Below are positions 11,776-23,231 of a stretch of DNA of 64,000 bases, piece by piece (position 1 is the first letter of the stretch; every line of letters begins with the position of its first letter). The notes under the pieces are model-generated. The model was not told where the DNA came from. It did no database searches and saw nothing but the letters and a program-made list of their open reading frames with translations. The translations under genes were made by a program, and so were the position numbers. Origin of the DNA: Cephalotrichum gorgonifer. Lineage: Eukaryota; Ascomycota; Sordariomycetes; Microascales; Microascaceae. The stretch spans positions 310,001-374,000 of the forward strand of contig ONZQ02000008.1 in the NCBI GenBank assembly GCA_900312665.1, written 5' to 3'.

Positions 11776-12937
11776 AGCCAAAAGGGCTGCCGGGCATTCT
11801 TAGTGGATATTCCCCAGCGTGGAAACCTTGACGTCGACATTGACCTCATTTCCTGGGGTCGCTTCTAGATGACGAGGCTAAGGAGTCCTGGCACAGCCTT
11901 ATGTGTGCCTCATCCATCAGATCAACCTCTGGTCAGTTTGTGACCCCCCGTAGATTCCCCGGTAGAGGTGGTCCTGTCGGGAGACTTTGTCCACTACCGA
12001 TGTGCAGAGTCCAAATGTCCTTCCTTGCACAAGGGATGGAGAGCCACCTGTTACGCATACATGACGAGTTTTAGTGTGTAGCATGGTGTCTGTATCCTTT
12101 GTGGAGTCGTTTATCCCCGGAACGCCTGCTGCGGGCTTTGCATCTGCCAATGAACGAGATGAGCATCAAGCTCTCGTCAAGCTAGTCCCTGGCTCGCCTA
12201 TGCGTGCCCCAGTTCCGCGGCTGCGCGGCCTGCTGTCGCCATCTTACGATCTCACTGAAGACAACTCGCCCCCGCCGACCTGTCGCCCTGGCTTGTTGCC
12301 CAATAACCCCGAGGATGTAGATGAAGACGAGTAGCGTGGAAACAGGGAGGAACGCCAGGGCTATAAAGTATTGATTTTTTTGGACGTCCTCGGCCTGAGT
12401 TTTTGGTAGTCAATGAGAATAGGGAGCAGTTTCTTTATTTGTCTAATCGGCCTATATCTCGTGAACTTCCTGACGATCCTTTCCATTTGACCAGACACCT
12501 TTTCTAGACACAGTCCATATTTCCTGCTAGCAGGATATATTCTCTAGACCTAGAGCTGTAGCTTGTGTCAAGACTGACTCTTCGCTTGACAAGGCATAAA
12601 AAGTTGGCGACATCTACAAGCTGCTGATATCAGATAGAACAAATATAGAATCCAGCATAATAGATGGAGACTATAAGGTGCCCAGCAATAGATGGATAGC
12701 ATTGCTATATATGTATATATATATATACACTTTATGCCTCTAATATGGCATAGAGGTTTCCATTCGGCAGTCATATGGAGATAGAGAGTACCTATTTAAA
12801 TAAACTAGTATACTCTTTGCAGGCATTCCCCCGCGCGCCCTCAAAACAACTACTGCAGTGGCATTTCAGGCAGGCCGTTCTTGTCAGTTAATGGCCTGGA
12901 ATAGTTAGGGATTACTCAAGTATCTGACACCGCAGAA

Positions 12938-13258
12938 ATGGCGCCTAATTCGGCTCCCCAAAAGACGATTGCCGAGGCACAGGAGTTCATGCGAAATGCC
13001 GTGGCTGCTATCCCAGCCACCATATGGACCAACAAGTTCGACGACATCGCACATGTCGTCACGAAACTGCGCTCTCGGCTTGTCAGAACTTGCGGATCCG
13101 AAGATCATTACGATCTGTCCAACCAAACTACTCCTAATCATTGTTTTGTGAGATGGGACCTTCGAGGAGAGTTTATTGGACGATCCAATTTCCCGGCCGT
13201 CCACGCTGGTGGAGCTGCCAAGTCCAATATACGACCGGTGCCTGTCTCGATCTTTTAA
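12938..13258 (+). CDS. Hypothetical ORF, 106 aa
   Basis: ATG-initiated frame whose first 70 residues look protein-like (IAEAQEFMRNAVAAIP, FDDIAHVVTKLRSRL), with amphipathic helical spacing. The second half looks random, so the real exon may end inside it. No domain recognised and no clear splice junction found. Confidence 0.25.
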   Translation: MAPNSAPQKTIAEAQEFMRNAVAAIPATIWTNKFDDIAHVVTKLRSRLVRTCGSEDHYDLSNQTTPNHCFVRWDLRGEFIGRSNFPAVHAGGAAKSNIRPVPVSIF

Positions 13259-14158
13259 AAGCCAACGCGAGGCTGATTGGCGCTCTGGACTATGTCACCA
13301 CTGCCAATATCCTCTGCGGTACCGAACACGAAGTCTCCGCCACGGCGCCGGAGTTGGTGTTTCTCACTCGAGATTCCATGGCCGTTGCTCACGTTTTAGT
13401 CTTGGCTGCTCCCCACTCAGGCGAACGAGACTGGCCGCCATGCTGATATTATGAGACCAAGCTTTCATCAATGAACGGTAGTCAAAGACACCGGGAAACT
13501 GATCGCCGATGATCACCCAGGAAGACATTTTCTCCTAGATGGCTTAAGCTTATTTCTGTTGTAGGCGCCAAGGCCTTCCACTTGCAATGACAAGTCCACC
13601 AAGACTTCTGATGGGCAATGGCCCTGATCACGCTCCTTGGATAGCAGGGTTGTGGAGAAACACAATAAGCTACGATCTGGTGGAATCTCTACCGCTACTT
13701 CCCAACTTTGAAAAGAAGCATTGGCTCTTCCACTGTCGACCCGCCAATGAACCCCGAGGCCGGGAAGAAAGCAGACTTCCTCAGTTCTTCGAAACTGCTC
13801 CTTGACGACCAGATTTGGAGAATGGACAGCTAGCAAGAAAGTGTTCTATAAGTTACTTACGGGCTTACCAGAACAATTTTGAGCCAGTATGGACTGGACT
13901 GTTAAGTCTTTGAAGACCGCGCTTCTCCGGTGTCGTGGTGGGCGACGGAGAGAGAAGCCACGATCTCCGACTACGTTCTCAGACTACGAGGACGGGGGCA
14001 GCATGTTCCACAATCTCGCCATCGCCACTGTTCCCAATATAATGAGCCCTTCACCAGTAGATACCGGCAAAGCAATTGTTGACTCCGATCTCGGTGCGTC
14101 CGTTCAGAGTGTACACAGCTGACTAGTACGTCTAATATACGCACTCTACACACGCCAC

Positions 14159-14443
14159 ATGGCCGGACGCAAGCACCACTGCCACATCTGTGGAAAAGCC
14201 CCGGGGCCAACCTGTATGGCCAAGGGCCACCTTTTCGTCTGTCCCACGCACGCCTATCATGTGATGCGTCGGGCGGCGGCAAGGGGGGGCGGGACGGGCG
14301 GGAAGGGCGTTGGCGTGGCCGGGGCGGGTGGCGGGGCAGCTGGTCGGGCGGGCGGCAACCCCACCGGGGGCGGTGGCGGAGGCGGGAAGGACACGAGGTG
14401 GGGAGTACTCAGGGGCACGGGTACTAGCAGGCATACTGGCTAG
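14159..14443 (+). CDS. Small putative zinc-binding protein with Gly-rich tail, 94 aa
   Basis: The N-terminus carries a dense metal-ligand array: C8-x2-C11-x7-C19-x4-H24-x3-C28-x2-H31-x2-H34, within HCHICGKAPGPTC and CPTHAYH. This suggests a single treble-clef or knuckle-like zinc site. Residues 43 onwards are almost only Gly, Ala, Thr and Lys, possibly translated low-complexity DNA. Start is the first ATG; TAG at 14441-14443. No named family recognised. Similar tiny Cys/His-rich proteins are frequent in fungal accessory DNA. Confidence 0.35.
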   Translation: MAGRKHHCHICGKAPGPTCMAKGHLFVCPTHAYHVMRRAAARGGGTGGKGVGVAGAGGGAAGRAGGNPTGGGGGGGKDTRWGVLRGTGTSRHTG

Positions 14444-14890
14444 GTGTCATTGCGGCTGCTCCTGATCGGTCCTCAGCCAGTGATCTAGAGGGCCCACTAC
14501 TGGCGCAGGGGGCCGAGGGAGAGCGCCGCCACAATATGGAAGAAGCAGCGCGCCTAGACCTTTGTCCGTCCTAAGGGCTGAGGGGCCTTTCAGCTGAAGG
14601 TTCGGCTGCAGTGTCTCAGTCCAAATCGCAAAAGAAGGCACCGCATGCGTCGCCGATAAGGACGGAACACCCTAAGTCTACGTGGGAGCAGTCTTGTGAC
14701 AGACGGGATAAGACTCCAGGACCCGTACTAGCATCTCCATGCAGCTTTGGCCTCAGCCTTTTCTGCGTAAGTCTCAAACTTTCGGATTGGAAGCGCCAGA
14801 GCCATATCCAACAAGACGGTTAGCATAGTTCTCTCCGGTTTTCCCACTCCTCGAAGGGCGATATAACTTGTGGCAGACGATGGAAACCGC

Positions 14891-15319
14891 ATGGAGACTG
14901 TGGCAGCCGTTCATCGCCAGAACTGGGGGGGTCGCAAGAAGAGTACCATGACCCGAAGTTCCTATCAGTATTCTTCGGCGGAAACTATTAATCCTGGAGT
15001 ATCAGATGTGGTAGCTAGACCTCATCCATGGCAGAGGCTTTGGCGTATTGTCGTAGTATGGCTACTGGTGTCAGTCACATACATAACCGTGCTATTGGCC
15101 TCATCTAAACAGAAAACTAGTCAGATCTACTCGTTAGTCCACAAAATCTATATGAGGTGGATCGGTGAGTACACCGACTAGGGGTGTGTGGATGAGGCCG
15201 TTAACCTACCGATATCCAAACGCCCCGACGAGGACACATGGCCGACTCTATTCATCGAAGTGGGCCATTCACAGCCCCAGAAAGATAATCCTTTACTCAT
15301 CTGGATCCATGATTCATGA
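14891..15319 (+). pseudogene. Relic of a fungal accessory-genome protein with a WPTL(V/F)IEVG motif
   Basis: The first part (14891-15164) encodes a Ser-rich segment and one likely membrane helix (WRIVVVWLLVSVTYITVLLA) and ends at a GTGAGT donor. A second open piece (15182-15319, TGA 15317-15319) contains RPDEDTWPTLFIEVGHSQ. That motif recalls a family common in Fusarium, Colletotrichum and relatives, where WPTLVIEVG-x-S is followed by a Leu/Arg/Asp-rich helix that is missing here. The two pieces do not join in frame by the obvious splice sites, so this is best read as decayed. Resemblance is from memory only. Confidence 0.3.
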
Positions 15320-15822
15320 TCGTTGGGCAGGGTTCCCTTCAAAAGAGTACATGAGACAGATATCCTAGTTTACATGATCGATTATATATCCGAGAGTTTA
15401 TATTTTCAGGTCATGGATGCACAAGTCCACGCCTCAATCGTATATCAGTTTCATATACGTGAAGTGGACATCAAGTCTAGTAAAGATGATACTCTTGAAT
15501 CCTGTCCTCAATATCTGCTTCGTCCGTGGTAACTACATTTATACCACCTGGCGAGGCAGGCATTGCCAATAGCATTTGATTATATTATTAGTAAAACTCC
15601 TCTATAATGTCCAAGGCAGATCCATATGTACTAAATCAAGCTAAGGAGGACAGAAATGCATGCCCCCGTGGCCACGCAGCCACGTATTTCCGTTTGTCGA
15701 CCTGAATATAGAAGACGAGATCAAGATCAACAAGAACCGACCCTGTCTGAGGTCAACATTATCCGCGAGATATTTCTCCATGGGAATTCATTCTCCTTTT
15801 CCAGGGCCGGGGGGAAAGAGGA

Positions 15823-15837
15823 GGGGGGGGGGGGGGG
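15823..15837 (+). repeat. Poly-G tract (15 nt)
   Basis: Uninterrupted G run following a purine-rich stretch. It interrupts the open frames in this area and may be of uncertain length in the assembly. Confidence 0.9.
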
Positions 15838-15942
15838 TTGTACCAGCGGCACAGGACAGCCGGCGAACCACTAGTTGCGTCTAACACATACATTCGCTTG
15901 CTCGGCCCACTGCTTTCACTTTCTTATCCCTCTCGTCTCAAG

Positions 15943-16221
15943 ATGATGAATACCAGCAGCCTCATCCTCGACGAGCAACTGAACGGCGCCGCGTTTAAAA
16001 GGAGATCCCTCTCATTTAGAAGAGACTTACACACGTTTAGAAGAGATAGAGAAGATCTTGTGTCCTTGTTCACAAGCATCACTAACGATGGCCGGCTTAG
16101 GCTAGGTAATTTCATCGCGAATGCTGTAGGGACAGATAGCTTTCCCTGGGAACAGACACGGGAACTGTTCAACGAGCAATTCCCAAGTCGTATGCAATCT
16201 GCTCTATTGAATTATTGCTAA
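15943..16221 (+). CDS. Hypothetical ORF, 92 aa, Arg/Leu-rich
   Basis: The start was taken as the first ATG of an ATGATG pair that follows a pyrimidine-rich leader with CTTTCTTATCC. The product is basic and helix-prone (FKRRSLSFRRDLHTFRRD, REDLVSLFTSITNDG) and has a complete frame to TAA 16219-16221. Its composition is more protein-like than that of neighbouring frames. No domain recognised. Confidence 0.3.
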   Translation: MMNTSSLILDEQLNGAAFKRRSLSFRRDLHTFRRDREDLVSLFTSITNDGRLRLGNFIANAVGTDSFPWEQTRELFNEQFPSRMQSALLNYC

Positions 16222-17120
16222 AATAGTCATCTAAGAGCACCGGACCAAACTAGTACTGCTATTTCCTTCTAGAAGTATGAGGCATTAACAGCCATGTCTC
16301 GGTCTAGGATCCTCGTAGAGCCGTCAACACAAGTCATGACGGGATTCTACAACAATGAATGTTATTAGTGAAACATAAAAGGGCACATGTAAGACCTGGT
16401 AGCATTCGAGTGGCACTTAGACTCCGACGAAACGAACCCGGAATAGACGACCTCCCCTGACAGGGCTGCTGCGAAGATCTGCTCGAATCGAAGGACAATT
16501 ACCCTTCGACCTCGTACTATGGATTCCGGATTGGATGGATATGTACCGAATTCGGACCATGTACGACGACGAAGGGCGCATCTACGTGCCCCATTTCCCC
16601 AATGCGTACTGAAGAACCGCATGGGATCAACTCCTCGAATATGCGCGAGCTCGATAGGACTACCTACGGAACCGACGCTGATCAATGATCTACGGGGATG
16701 AGGATGAGAGGGTTCTCCAATTTTTATTTGATCTTTATGGGGAAATTTGTTTTACCCCGTCTAGACCCCTCGTTTTTATCTTCAGTTTTGAGGATTATTT
16801 TTGACCACGTGGGCGGTCGGTGTAAGTGGCCACTAATGAGGAGGAGGGCCTGTTTGTTCCCCCTTACTGGGGCTTTCCTATGTCATTTGTTTCCCTGTTT
16901 TTGAAGTCGTTTTGTTTCCTTTTTTTTCTGTTCTTCTGTTCGAGCCCCTGCACCCTTTTTCTTTTCGACTGAGGTAGGGCTTAGAGTAAACCTTAGGGGG
17001 AGGGATAACGGGGTGCAGGGCGAGAGGGCACCAGTCCGGTGGCTCGGGGAGGCTGGAGCCCGGCCCGATGGTTCGGTGACGTACAGAGCCAGGATTCTTC
17101 TATATAAGATCCCTTAGAAA

Positions 17121-17138
17121 CCCCCCCCCCCCCCCCCC
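17121..17138 (+). repeat. Poly-C tract (18 nt)
   Basis: The longest homopolymer in the window, 15 nt after a TATATAAG sequence. No gene starts nearby. Confidence 0.9.
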
Positions 17139-20100
17139 TTCTTCTTTGAGCAAGGCCTCAACCAAGTGATACTTTGCCCTAGCTACTATTACATGTGTCC
17201 AGGTGATGATGCATGGGTGGTATCGGTATGGCTATGTCTCATACACCGAACAGGCACAGCGAGAAGGTACCGTTGCACTCAGCGCCGGAAACCTGAAAGT
17301 AGTGGTGCTTAAGAAGTTTATATAAGGTACTTAGAGAGTACCAGATGGTATTCCTATCGTAAGAAATGAGTCTCACAGTCGGTGACGGAGAGCTTACTTG
17401 GCATGTGGGTAGCCGGATTAAGGCTTCCGCAATTGGACTTGGCAAAAAAAAACTAGCGATGTAGGCTCTGGAAGCCTTGACTCTATCCGAACCACGCCCT
17501 CCACGTTATAGCTACATTTACGGAACCCCCTCTGTAGAGAGGTCGATGGGAAAAGCTGTGTAAGTTACCCTTTAACTGAGACGTCCTGGGAACGGGACAT
17601 ACGACTCTATTTCACTTCTCCATGACTAACGTTCCCGGGAATGTCAACGTTCCTGGTGGAATAGGTATATGTTGAACGATCGCCATGTCGGCCGCTGATG
17701 GGTGGGGGTAATTAACTAGCCTTCTACTTCCGTCTTTCTTTACTTAACACGTTAGGGCCGTCTTCTAAGAGCCCAGCTGAACAATCCCGGCCGTACCCTG
17801 TACGCGGCGGCATGCCACCGTTTCTCTGAGGAGATTCGGAGGTCATATGGCAACCTCCGGGAGACGAGGAATGAGACGACACTAAGCTGTACGGACCTCG
17901 AAGATTAACTTCCAGTAATTGCGGCGATCTTACCAACAACCTACCAGTCTCCGACAATGGAGCAGCTATTCTCGCTGCCCTAGTAACATGGTGAAACATG
18001 GGGAAATAATATTCTGAAGTAATACTATCCCTCCGGTAATATGGCCTTAGTTTCTAGTTCAAACTGAAGGTGGGCTGGGCTTGTTCGTTGCCAGAGCCCC
18101 AATCCTCGCTGCTACCGGATTGTTGGACGGCGGCCGCTCGACCTTCGGAGCTAGAAGACATGAGACCGACCTGTGTTACAAGTATGCCTTTCCGCTCTGT
18201 GCTGCTATTGAGGCGGCCGAAATATAGAGGCACCAGAGACCTTATTATTCATTCATACACTAGCTCGCTCATTATTTTTTTAAGCATCTAGTTCTGCATC
18301 TATATTAATCTAGCATGATATGTAGGTCCCGAACATCTCTATTCCCTCTTCACCCAAACGACATCTTCAGCAAATCAGTCAAGCTCCTCACTGCGGCATC
18401 GGTGCAGTAGTAGGCCCAATTTTGGGAACTATAGCTGCATTGAAGCAGGTTCGGAGATCTGTGCTAACTCGCCCATACTGGCCGCACTTTAGTAATGCAC
18501 TTTTGTAACGCGTAACTATACATTCTGGTCCACACATCCCCATACCAGCTCACTTAACTCAAACACGGCTAGCTCCTTCCGTGCTTCACAGGCTCTGGTG
18601 AGCGACCACGTTGCGCCTAGAAGAACTACGGCTCGCAAGGAGCCGGCGGAAAAGTACTCCAAGAACAGTCCCCATAGGAATAAGGGGGGAGAGGGTGAGA
18701 AAAGGCGGGGCGAAGCGGGGCGGGGCGTCGCCCTGGGCCACGCAGCTAGTTATCGACATCAGAGACCCTTGAAAACGATGATACAAGATTCCAGGATTTG
18801 TTTGAACTCACCAAGTCAAACTTCCTATCAAATTCGTCCGGACCCTGCTATTGCATGGAATATCTACGCATAGAAAATCCCGGCTATTACCTCCCCTCCC
18901 GAACAACTTCATTTTGGACGTCTATTAGTCCTATGGCGAGTAGCTTGTTAGAAGCGGCATAGCGCGAAGTTGGTGACGAGTAGGGGCCACGACCCTTTCA
19001 GCGGCGGATGACGCTCTAGTTTCTCACTTTCCAATCGTTTAAACAGGGAGACCCGAAATAGAAGGCTGAGATAATATAGAGTTAGCACTCCAACACTTCT
19101 TCCATGCGTTGCAAGATATGTCCAAATGGCCTGACGCGTCAGCGCATATCCAATGGGCGTTCCATAATACCAGACCAATCCCTCAATCTCGATCTGTACC
19201 CCCACTGGTTCGCGGCTATCTTAGGTCCGTTACATGGCCGAAATTGCCAGGACGTAGCCCTAGCGATAGGAGGTACCGTAGAGTAAGAAGTCTATCTTCA
19301 TCCTCTCCGATCCTTAACCATACATTTCTTGGTATTTAAACTTGCCGTAGTCGAAGACTTCCAAAAAGTAGATATAATGTCAAAAAGCTATAACGCTACC
19401 CCCATACCACAATACGGTACCTTATGCAAATGATAGGTCTGTAATTACCGATATCAGTACTCTATACATCTAGATATGGAAGAGATAGTGACCAACACAA
19501 TTAATCGAGAGATATCTGTCCATCATGTCAACCTCTAGGGTGGCTGACGAGTGAATGAGGCCAGAAGTAGTCTCACAACTCTACTTCATAAGTACTACAC
19601 AGAGAAAAAAAGGACCTACCCCATGGCATAACAAGGGTTTCGCAGCTGGGCTATTGTTAAACCGGTGCTCTAGGTGTATATTATAATCCACCTTTCTGAA
19701 TGGGGTCCAGCACCTAGGAAGCAAAGGCGCTTCGGATCAAGCTCAAGAACTGTGCTGATACTGCCAAGAAATCCCAAGAGAAAGCGAGAACGAAGCCCCC
19801 GAGGCTGAAGTCGACGAAAGCGAACTCGAGGCAAGGATCAGTCACCCTGAACCCGATGTGGATTGAGAGCAACCCGGCGAGAACCGCGTGGCAGACGGTT
19901 CGCGATCTAACTCTTGCCTTCTCGCAGACCCTCGATTTTGTTTTTCCTTTTTTCGTTTATCTTCTCGGTTCAACCTTTACCACGGCATATTAGGAAAACG
20001 TCCAAAATTCAATCACCTTGGTTATTTCAGACGCCACAATGATGTATGTATCTCATGGAATGGTGGAGATTTGAAGGAAGAGGGTATTGAACAAAACGCT

Positions 20101-21197
20101 CCTAAATACAAGCTAAATCATGCTCATATACGGCATTAGACTATATATAAATAATCTGAAGAGTTAACGCTACTTACTTGATATCCCCACATGCTCGTAT
20201 ACTTATTGGGTGTACTTGACATCATCAGAATTTTTATAAATGAATCTCCATCTGAACCCACGTCGGCATACAGCGGAATAAGGACTCCCTATTCCAGATC
20301 ATAGGGGGAGGGACGATCTCGAACTGTGGGCAGACGACCAGGCAATGATAAACATGTCTAACCACCGTCAGGAGGTGATGGCAGCTTTAGATTTTCGGAG
20401 CCTCCGGCTCTCGATAGGTATAACGCAGTCTTCGCCGAGATCGAGGACGACGAGGACTGATACTTGGACAAGGAGAGGGGAAGTTACTAGCGTAATTAAC
20501 ACATCATCACATCATGGGAATTCGGTATCGGTATGAGTATTGTCATATATGGTAGTACTCGCTGGCGTACTCGGAGAGAAATCGCAGTATTAGGAACGGG
20601 AAACGGAACCATGGAACAATAATATCGGAAGCGGCATTAGACTTATCGTCAGTATCAAGAGGTTCGTCCATTCTGTTACAACGTCAACACCCTCCCTAAG
20701 TGGTTTATATACACATAATCGGAAAATTATTTTCGGGCTTGAGCTGCAGCACCATTAAGACCTGGTATCGCTGGCTCGGCGGTAGTCGGGTTGGCGTTAG
20801 GAGAATTAGAGACAATCTTCATGATTTTCGGTGTAATCAATGTACATTAGTTATACATCATATATATGCTGTTGGTACGGCATAGGCTTTTATTCTCGCA
20901 TATCCCAACACAAGCTTCTGCCCAGGCAGCCTCACCGCTCGGCAGAATGCCGACGCCCGTTACCTAAACTTAATCCTCGAAGAGGTGTAGATCGGTATGA
21001 TGATTCATAAATCATCGAATTCGGCTTTAGTATTCTACCTATCGCCCCGCCCCCCCACCGTTCTCTCCCTGTATTCGCGAGCCGAAGGACGCTTTAAACC
21101 CGGAACGACGGAGTTTACCCGTCGGACTTAGTCTACAGATGTTCATTGTCAGTGGAGGCAATACTACATCACACTAGATTCGACGAGTCTATAGCGG

Positions 21198-21205
21198 TAT
21201 AAATA
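21198..21205 (+). promoter_or_regulatory. TATA box of the aldo/keto reductase gene
   Basis: TATAAATA lies about 107 bp before the ATG at 21305, and the leader between them is pyrimidine-rich near its 3' end, as usual for fungal promoters. Confidence 0.6.
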
Positions 21206-21304
21206 GTCCATTCCACTACGAAAGTATCATGAGTTTAATATAGCGTCTTTGTAACCAGCCCCGCGCTTATTCTATATCCCCATTTCTACATCAGCTTGGT
21301 CAGA

Positions 21305-22652
21305 ATGGTGAAGACACTCCCTTTCGGTGACATCACAGTCCCATCGCCCGGGTTCGGAGCCATGGGCATCAGCTTCGGCCTAGGAACGAACCTGAACCTT
21401 GAAGAAGCCGAACCCGTTCTTCTCAAAGCAATTGAGCTAGGGTGTACGTTCTGGGACACAGCTGTACGTGCACCACTACAACTCCCCGCCACTCTCATTC
21501 ACTCACATGTTGCAATCTAGGTTGTGTATGCAGCTGGCATCAACGAGAAGCTCCTAGGTGATTTCATCAGGAAGCACAACGTGCGCAACAAGATATTCAG
21601 TAAGCCGAGAGCCATACTATCTCTGGCGCCAATCGTGGTCGCCATGAGACCGTAACGCACGTCATGTCTCGTTACAATGCTAACGAGACAACCCACATCA
21701 TAGTTGCTTCTAAATGCGGATTCGACGTGTTCGGCGCCGGCGGTGTTACCAATTCTGCTTCGCACATCAAGACGTACATCGAGGGTACAATCGAGCGGCT
21801 TGGATTTACACCTGACCTTTACTATCTGCACCGCATTGATCCTAGTACGTGCTCTAGTATAGCAAAATCAAGATTCCCCCATCCTCCGCAGCATCCTGAC
21901 ACTTCATCCCGCAGAAACTCCTCTGGAAGAATCAATTTCCGCCCTAGACGAGATCCGGAAGCAAGGCAAGACCAAGTATATCGGCCTATCCGAATGCTCC
22001 GCAGCCACACTGCGGAAGGCCAACTCCAGTAAGTCCTCGCAGCTCAGATTCCTAACATGGGTAGCACCCCCTAATGCGGTGGCATAGTTGCAAAGATCGA
22101 TGCACTTCAGGCCGAATACTCCGCTTTTGAGACGCTGCACGAGACCGACGGCCTCATTGACACCGCGAGAGAGTTTGGCATCGCCTATGTCGCCTACAGC
22201 CCACTCGGTCACGGCTGGCTAGTGGATAATTTCGACTACAAGAGCCCGGATGACTTCGCACCTGACGATTTCCGGAGTACATGTATGTTTTGTTTATCCC
22301 CAGTCCCACTGCCGAAACTAGATAACGTCGAAAAAGCACTAACCTTTTCCCTCTAGCTCCCAAGTTCCAAGGCGAGAACTTCTACAAGAACAAGGCCATC
22401 GTGGAGGAGATCAAGAAGCTCGCGGTCCGGAAGGGTTGCACGCTACCCCAGATTGCCCTGGCGTGGGTGGCAGCCCAAGGATTCATTGCCATCCCGGGGA
22501 CGACCAAGCCAAAGCGACTGGAAGAGAACTGGGCCTCACAGAATATTGATCTCACAGAGGAGGAGAAGGTCGCGATGAGGCAGATTATCGACTCAACGAA
22601 ACCCGAGGGCAATAGGTACAGCGCAACTCATCAGGCCATGGTCGGTCACTAG
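21305..22652 (+). CDS. Aldo/keto reductase (NADPH-dependent)
   Basis: Six exons (21305-21463, 21521-21599, 21704-21844, 21915-22028, 22088-22282, 22357-22652) join in frame to 327 aa, a normal size for the superfamily. The fold is a (beta/alpha)8 barrel that reduces aldehydes or ketones with NADPH. The catalytic tetrad is visible: Asp and Tyr in DTAVVYAAG (across intron 1), Lys in ASKCG, His in YYLHRID. Later barrel motifs KYIGLSECSA, VAYSPLGHG and IPGTTKPKRLEEN (the cofactor 2'-phosphate region) are intact. The pattern is closest to AKR13-like enzymes related to yeast and bacterial YakC-type reductases, not to aflatoxin-aldehyde reductases. Substrate unknown. It stands alone between gene-poor stretches. 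Confidence 0.93.
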
Positions 22653-23141
22653 TGCGGTTGCAGGGAGAGACCCCCAGCAGAGACCAGCATGATTTGAAGT
22701 GCAGGAGTTGTTGGTGATCTACGGAGAAGAACATTGGCTCAACCTCTGTCTAAAGATAGTGCTTGATTCGGACCAAATTCTACCCACTTGATACCATATT
22801 CAGACCACACAACAACAGATACCAAAGTGAAGTACTAAAGCTACCCTTGCAGTAGCTGTCCTCATCCTTTACTCAGTCCCTACTTCCCACTACTGACTTT
22901 AAATATAGTGGGGGAAGGGGGGGGGGGGGGTCGATTGATATTGCTATTGATCGACTAGCCATTCGGCGTCTTTCCTGTTATCAGCATATTTTCTCCACTC
23001 GAAAGTTGGCCAGTCTGAGCTTTTACTCCTACTAGGAGCAGGTCCCCTGCTCTTATCTTATTCCTATTTCTTTTGATCTCTCTCTACTTCTCAATCTGTT
23101 ATAGAGATAACTAGGTAATCCGTAGTTAATAATGACGAGTA
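22653..23141. other. Intergenic, with a 14-nt poly-G tract at 22917-22930
   Basis: Downstream of the reductase. Apart from the G run and a possible 3' UTR nothing was recognised. Confidence 0.5.
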
Positions 23142-23231
23142 TCCCATATAGTGTAGGGGTTATCATACTGCCCTCTCATGACTAGTTTGTCTGATTTCGG
23201 CAGAGACCGGGGTTCGATTCCCTGTGTGGGA
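23142..23231 (+). tRNA. tRNA-Glu (CTC) with a ~19-nt intron
   Basis: The acceptor stem TCCCATA (23142-23148) pairs with TGTGGGA (23225-23231). The D stem is GTG with CAT. The anticodon stem CTGCC (23168-23172) pairs with GGCAG (23199-23203). The loop gives anticodon CTC at 23175-23177. The T arm (CGGGG, loop TTCGATT, CCCTG) fits with one wobble pair. The extra bases at about 23179-23197 sit after position 37, the canonical site for nuclear tRNA introns. Probably a functional gene. Confidence 0.88.

Larger units (their letters stand above)
5660..21180. other. Gene-poor accessory stretch (about 15.5 kb) with only small or broken ORFs
   Basis: No conserved gene was recognised between the cellulase promoter and the aldo/keto reductase promoter. 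Stop codons are frequent in all frames and the longest frames are near 100-140 codons. There are short interspersed repeats (6175-6731), G and C homopolymers (15823-15837, 17121-17138), and a few segments with coding-like composition or perfect splice signals, listed separately. No terminal repeats, transposase or reverse transcriptase could be identified. It may be an old decayed transposon/accessory island, but that is inference. Confidence 0.6.

Noticed and set aside
17581..17660. Repeated GTTCCCGG/GGGAAC words with a TTCCCGGGAA palindrome
   Set aside because: Short and without a nearby gene, and its significance could not be separated from chance.
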